From positions 1 to 64,000 of the forward strand of contig CAJTOT010000016.1 in the NCBI GenBank assembly GCA_910577935.1: a stretch of DNA of 64,000 nucleotides. The letters are read 5' to 3'. Below are positions 59,865-64,000 of this stretch, in pieces. The stretch is from an uncultured Hungatella sp. (lineage in GTDB: Bacteria > Bacillota > Clostridia > Lachnospirales > Lachnospiraceae). The notes under the pieces were generated by a model. That model worked only from the letters and a program-made list of their open reading frames with translations, ran no database searches and was not told the DNA's origin. The stretch's first letter is position 1. Every line of letters starts with the position of its first letter. Position numbers and translations under genes: made by a program.

Positions 59865-62800
59865 ATGAGAGAGCGGATCAATCGCCTGGCAAAAGGCATC
59901 ATCGATATGGAAACGCCGGTTATGACCGTGGATCCTTCTGTAGCGGAGGAGGAGATCAAGGCAGGAGAGCGGATCAGGCGGGAGCTTCTGGTGACCTGTG
60001 ACAATCAGGTTCACGGAAAAGGGCTGGTGTACTCTTCAAGCTCCAGAGTCAGGGTACTGACCCCCTCTTTCGGAGGGCTTCGCAGCCATATAGGGTATGA
60101 GATAGACAGCAGATATTTGGAATACGGAGACATGATAGAGGGATCTTTTTATCTGGTGACCAACAGCGGAGAAAAAGAGATTCCTTATTCTTTTCGCGTG
60201 GCGGCAGGCAATTCGGGAAAGATCCTGAGCCAGCTGAAGACGCCCAAGGACTTCGCGGCCCTGGCGAGGAAAGATTATGACCTGGCTCTCAGGCTGTTTG
60301 AGTTCAGGGATTTCACGGAGGCCCCTTTTATGCAGGACATGCACATCCGGGCGATCTATGACGGACTTCACGGCCAGGGCAGCAGGTTCGGGCAGCTGGA
60401 GCAGTTTTTTATCGCCCTGGACATAAAGGCGCCGGTGAAGCTGGGGGTCGAGAAGCTGTACCGGGAGTACTACGCCCCGGACGGGGTCATCGCCGACGAG
60501 GTGGAGATAAAGAAAGAAGGGTGGGGATATCTGCCCATCACCGTCAGGATCGAGGGCGGATTTATCCAGAGCATCCACAAGACCATAAGCGACGAGGATT
60601 TTACCGGGGGCCTCTGCCGTTTTCCCTATGAGATCAACCCGGCGGCGCTTCACGGAGGAAAGAACTACGGGAGCATCATCCTGGAGACCATGTACGAGAC
60701 CATCAAGGTGGTCATCGAGGCTCACGGAATGCCTGAGCGGGAGAAAATGCCGGCGCCGAAGCGCTATGCCAGGTATCTGTCCCTGCGTCTGGAGTATCAG
60801 GCAGGGCGGGAGGGGGCAGAGCAGCTCAAAGGCCTGATGGAGGAGGAACTGGAGCAGCTGCGGATGAGCGGCGGACAGTCCGCCTTCTTGTCTCTGCTCC
60901 AGGGGGAGCTGATGGCGGCTCTTGGGAAATACGAGGAGGCCAAGACGTACCTGGAAGAGTGCAGCCAGCAGGTGTACCAGGACAGGATGGAGAAGCCGGG
61001 CTGGTACTGCATGTATGAGTACGCTTACACCACCGTGTACCCTGACCAGGAGAGGAGAGAGGCGCTGAAGCGTCTTCTGGGCAAGTACATGGACGAGGGG
61101 CAAAGCGATTATCTCCTGTTCTACCTGTATACCCAGTGCGACGAAAACTGGTGTTTTGAGAATCCTGCCGACCTTCTGAGCCAGATGAAGGTACTGTACG
61201 GGGAGGGCTGCCGAAGCCCCTTTCTCTACCAGCAGGCCCTGGAGATATGGAATCAGATGCCCCAGCTGCTGTACGGAATCGGGGCTATGGAGCTCCAGGC
61301 CCTGAATTACGGCGCCAAGAGGCAGTTGGTCTGTCTGGAGCTGGCGGTGAAGGCGGCCCGGCTGTCCGGCGTCAGCAGACACTCCCAGCCTCTCTGCTGC
61401 AGGATGCTGAAAAGGCTGTACGAACATTTCCAGAGCCGGGAGATTCTGGAGGCAGTGTGCAGCCTGATGATTAGGAGCGGCTGCCAGAAGGAGGCGGATT
61501 TTGTGTGGTATGACCGGGCGGTGCAGCAGCAGTTGAGCCTGACCCGCCTCTATGAGCATTTTTTGTATTCCCTGCCCAGGGATTACAGCCACGCCATACC
61601 CAGACAGGTGCTTCTCTACTTTTCCTATGAACACGACTTGGACCGGAAAAGCAGGGAAGTGCTCTATGAGAATATGATCCGGTATGTGAGCAAGGAGAGT
61701 TCTCTTTACCAGGAATATGAGATGGACATCAGCCGGTTCGCGGTGGAGCAGGTTCTGGAATCCAGGATCAACCGCCGCCTGGCAGTGATCTACAACGAGA
61801 TGATCTACCCGGACATGGTGGATTCTGCCATAGCGAGAGTCCTGCCGGCTCTTTTAAAGTCCTACCGCATCAGCTGCCGCAACCCGCTGATGAAGTATGT
61901 GGTGGTGTGCTACGAGGAGCTGACGGAGGAGACGGTGCATCCCCTGGAAAACGGGGTGGCCTACGTGCCTATTTTTTCCAGGGAAGTGAGCATCTTGTTT
62001 CAGGACGCTTACGGGAACAGGTACACCCAGATAGGATTTGTGAAGACAAGGGCCATGGACAAGCCGGAGCTGGAGAAAAGGTGTTTTGAGCTTGACCCGG
62101 AGCATCCCATGCTGCTTCTGGAGGCCTGCAAAGAGGAGGTCTCAAAGGAGACCATTGACCAGGAGGGCAAAAAGCTTCTGGAACAGGCGTTAAGCCAGCT
62201 TCCCCTCCACCCTCTGTACCGCCGGGAGCTGACCTGGAGGCTGATTCAGTACTATCAAAGCTGCCAAAAGGAGGAGGCAAGGATTCTTCCTCTTCTGGCA
62301 GCCGACGCGCCCCTGCTCTCCTCAAAGCAGCGAAGCGGGCTGTGCCGGGTCCTCATATGTCACGAGTATATGGAGGAGGCATACCACATTGCGGACAGCT
62401 TTAAGTGCCAGGTGGAGGGGGAGAGTCTGAAAAATCTGTGCGTCTCCATGATTTTGGGCAGGATGTTCGATGAAAATGAGCTGCTTTTGTCCATGGCGTT
62501 TCAGGTATACGAGGCAAAGCAGGAGGACGCGGTGATTCTGGACTACCTGTGCGAACATTTCAACGGGACCTGCGGGCAGATGTACGGCATCCTCGTAAAG
62601 AGCGTGAAGGAGCAGGTGGAGACAGGGGACATGGAAGAGCGCCTTCTCGCCCAGATGATGTTCACGGGACAGGTATCCCGTCTGGACCAGGTGTTCGCCT
62701 TCTACGTCACCAGAAAGAAAGCAGGGGAGAGCATCGTCAGGGCCTACTTTACCATAAAAAGCGCGGAGTATTTTCTTCACGACGTGCCGGCGGCGGACAA

Positions 62801-63407
62801 GGTGTTTGACTACCTGGAGACCATGCTCTCCGGCGCCGTGGAGAAAGGGAAGGTGTCCACCATCTATCTTCTGGCCCTCAGCAGGTACTACAGCACCCTG
62901 CCCTCTCTCAACAAGAAACAGAGGCAGCTGTGTCAGGTCATCGTCGATCAGCTTCTGGAGGATGGCATGGTATTTTCTTACTTTAAGCAGCTGGCGGGCC
63001 AGATACGTATTCCGGAGGAGATACTGGACAAGGCGATTATCCAGTATGTGGGCCAGAAGGATTCCAAGGTGGAGCTGAGGATACGCATCCTTCCCAACGA
63101 AGAGCAGTTCCACCGGGACGATATAAGACGGGTGTACCAGGGCATCTTCGTCAAACAGAAGGTTCTGTTTGAGGGGGAGATCATGGAGTACGAGATATAC
63201 GAGCAGAGGGAGGACGGGCCGGCGCTGGTGAAGGAGGGGAGCGTGGCCTGCGAGCTTCGCGACAGAGAGAATAAAAAAAGCAGGTTCAGCCTGTTAAACC
63301 AGATGGCTCTGTGCCTGAACCTAAAAGAGGAGGACGGGCTCAAGGAGGCCATGGAAGAATATGTAAAGAAAACTGCCGCGGTGGAAGAGCTGTTCCGGCT
63401 GCAGTAG
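59865..63407 (+). CDS. DUF5717-like giant helical-repeat protein
   Basis: A 1,180-residue protein. Residues 1-120 form a beta-rich domain with an IGYEIDSRYLEYGDMI segment and another beta domain lies about 195-250; from about 300 to 1,030 it is a long series of short helical repeats, like TPR/SEL1 scaffolds (for example ALKRLLGKYMDEGQSDYLLFYLY). The C-terminus is again mixed. I recall this pattern from DUF5717; the name should be checked. It is followed by an actin-fold partner after 23 bases. Start is supported by position and the extended -10, with no strong ribosome site. Function unknown; a scaffold or complex subunit is plausible. Confidence 0.75.
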   Translation: MRERINRLAKGIIDMETPVMTVDPSVAEEEIKAGERIRRELLVTCDNQVHGKGLVYSSSSRVRVLTPSFGGLRSHIGYEIDSRYLEYGDMIEGSFYLVTNSGEKEIPYSFRVAAGNSGKILSQLKTPKDFAALARKDYDLALRLFEFRDFTEAPFMQDMHIRAIYDGLHGQGSRFGQLEQFFIALDIKAPVKLGVEKLYREYYAPDGVIADEVEIKKEGWGYLPITVRIEGGFIQSIHKTISDEDFTGGLCRFPYEINPAALHGGKNYGSIILETMYETIKVVIEAHGMPEREKMPAPKRYARYLSLRLEYQAGREGAEQLKGLMEEELEQLRMSGGQSAFLSLLQGELMAALGKYEEAKTYLEECSQQVYQDRMEKPGWYCMYEYAYTTVYPDQERREALKRLLGKYMDEGQSDYLLFYLYTQCDENWCFENPADLLSQMKVLYGEGCRSPFLYQQALEIWNQMPQLLYGIGAMELQALNYGAKRQLVCLELAVKAARLSGVSRHSQPLCCRMLKRLYEHFQSREILEAVCSLMIRSGCQKEADFVWYDRAVQQQLSLTRLYEHFLYSLPRDYSHAIPRQVLLYFSYEHDLDRKSREVLYENMIRYVSKESSLYQEYEMDISRFAVEQVLESRINRRLAVIYNEMIYPDMVDSAIARVLPALLKSYRISCRNPLMKYVVVCYEELTEETVHPLENGVAYVPIFSREVSILFQDAYGNRYTQIGFVKTRAMDKPELEKRCFELDPEHPMLLLEACKEEVSKETIDQEGKKLLEQALSQLPLHPLYRRELTWRLIQYYQSCQKEEARILPLLAADAPLLSSKQRSGLCRVLICHEYMEEAYHIADSFKCQVEGESLKNLCVSMILGRMFDENELLLSMAFQVYEAKQEDAVILDYLCEHFNGTCGQMYGILVKSVKEQVETGDMEERLLAQMMFTGQVSRLDQVFAFYVTRKKAGESIVRAYFTIKSAEYFLHDVPAADKVFDYLETMLSGAVEKGKVSTIYLLALSRYYSTLPSLNKKQRQLCQVIVDQLLEDGMVFSYFKQLAGQIRIPEEILDKAIIQYVGQKDSKVELRIRILPNEEQFHRDDIRRVYQGIFVKQKVLFEGEIMEYEIYEQREDGPALVKEGSVACELRDRENKKSRFSLLNQMALCLNLKEEDGLKEAMEEYVKKTAAVEELFRLQ

Positions 63408-63430
63408 GGGATTGGAAATAAGGAGTGAGG

Positions 63431-64000
63431 ATGGACGGACTGATACTGGGTTTGGATTTGTGCGACGCGTATACCCAGGTGGTCTGCGGCCAGGGAGACA
63501 AGTCCTGGACGCTGCCCACTGTGGTTTGCAAGAAAAAGACGGAGGACCTGTGGCTGGTGGGCGAGGCGGCCTACGCCAGCGCCCTGGCGGGAGACGGTGT
63601 GATTGTGGACAAGCTGGTGAAGCTGGTGAAAAAGGACGGCACTGCCACTATCGGCGGGGTCAAGTACGGAGGCATGCAGCTTCTGTCCCGGTTTCTCATG
63701 CAGGTTCTGGAGCTGGCAAGAAAGGAGTACGGGACAGACCACGTAGAGCGGCTGGTGATCACGGCGGCAAAGGTGGACCAGAGACTTCTGGCGTGTCTGT
63801 TCAAATGCAGGGAATACCTTGGAGTGGCGGAGGGGAACATGAGCGTCATCAGCCACACGGAAAGCTTCATGTACTATGTACTCAGCCAGAAGCGGGAGGT
63901 GTGGAACAATCAGATCGGCATGTTTGACTTATCGCCGGACAGCCTGTGCTACTATGAGATGAAGGTGCTGAGAGGGATGCGCCGGACCACGGTTCTGGCG
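63431..64000 (+). CDS. DUF5716-like actin/HSP70-fold protein (cut by window edge)
   Basis: A reading frame of 190 residues runs off the end of the window. It opens with MDGLILGLDLCDAYTQVVCG, the phosphate-1 loop of actin/HSP70-fold ATPases, and has IGMFDLSPDSLCYYEM near residue 158 in the position of the phosphate-2 loop. AAGGAGTGAGG precedes the ATG. It is likely a partner of the preceding giant protein. The family name DUF5716 is from memory and needs checking. Confidence 0.8.
   Translation, partial: MDGLILGLDLCDAYTQVVCGQGDKSWTLPTVVCKKKTEDLWLVGEAAYASALAGDGVIVDKLVKLVKKDGTATIGGVKYGGMQLLSRFLMQVLELARKEYGTDHVERLVITAAKVDQRLLACLFKCREYLGVAEGNMSVISHTESFMYYVLSQKREVWNNQIGMFDLSPDSLCYYEMKVLRGMRRTTVLA

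Noticed and set aside
60036..61634. Minus-strand open frame of 532 codons inside the DUF5717-like gene
   Set aside because: Antisense shadow: odd composition and no start site; the plus frame is continuous for 1,180 codons.

Overview
The window reads as chromosome of a low-to-mid-GC Firmicute of the class Clostridia, most like a gut Lachnospiraceae (Enterocloster/Hungatella/Lachnoclostridium type). The signs are: a single-chain 1,254-residue PurL, CdaA-CdaR, DUF4364, DUF5717/DUF5716-like and DUF1540 proteins, a MurR/RpiR-GH4 pair, strong AGGAGG ribosome sites, and many TTGACA-17-TATAAT promoters. The genus call is inference only. No prophage, insertion sequence or CRISPR array was found; 54 protein genes, 2 tRNAs and one probable small RNA are supported.

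Region 1 (1-16.9 kb). A response-regulator diguanylate cyclase is followed by a decayed secreted-protein remnant. A LacI-type regulator fused to a full solute-binding protein domain is divergent from a six-gene operon: two HAD phosphatases, the TctC-TctB-TctA transporter and a metallo-beta-lactamase-fold hydrolase. A TetR regulator is divergent from an MMPL/RND exporter, a large GLUG/coiled-coil surface protein and a tiny HTH protein. A short unit with its own promoter, a 34-bp tandem repeat and a terminator follows and looks like a small RNA gene.

Region 2 (16.9-29.7 kb). An AraC regulator is divergent from a secreted FAD/FMN reductase, then come 5-formyl-THF cyclo-ligase, an HPr-like protein without the active histidine, and a nuclease-helicase fusion. 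The most interesting stretch is 23.9-29.1 kb: ATP-grasp, alpha-E, transglutaminase, two tandem M14 aspartoacylase-like proteins (one with its zinc ligands lost) and a sigma-like protein without region 4, all overlapping or nearly so. It looks like a biosynthetic or peptide-modification system with an unknown product.

Region 3 (29.8-48 kb). PurL, a small secreted protein, a hybrid histidine kinase with a structured leader, RpiR plus GH4 phospho-glucosidase, aminopeptidase C, two lipoproteins, DUF1540, serine acetyltransferase, cupin, and a MacA-MacB type efflux operon with a perfect 12-bp palindrome on its promoter.

Region 4 (48-64 kb). A gene-free 0.5-kb block with a possible G-quadruplex and a 24-bp perfect inverted repeat precedes a long co-directional run: two membrane proteins, CdaA, CdaR, HPr, enzyme I, a polysaccharide polymerase-like protein, HisC, a permease and a GH25 lysozyme. 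Two tRNAs (Ala-CGC, Val-CAC) and DUF4364 lie on the other strand. The window ends in a DUF5717-like giant and a DUF5716-like actin-fold protein cut by the edge.
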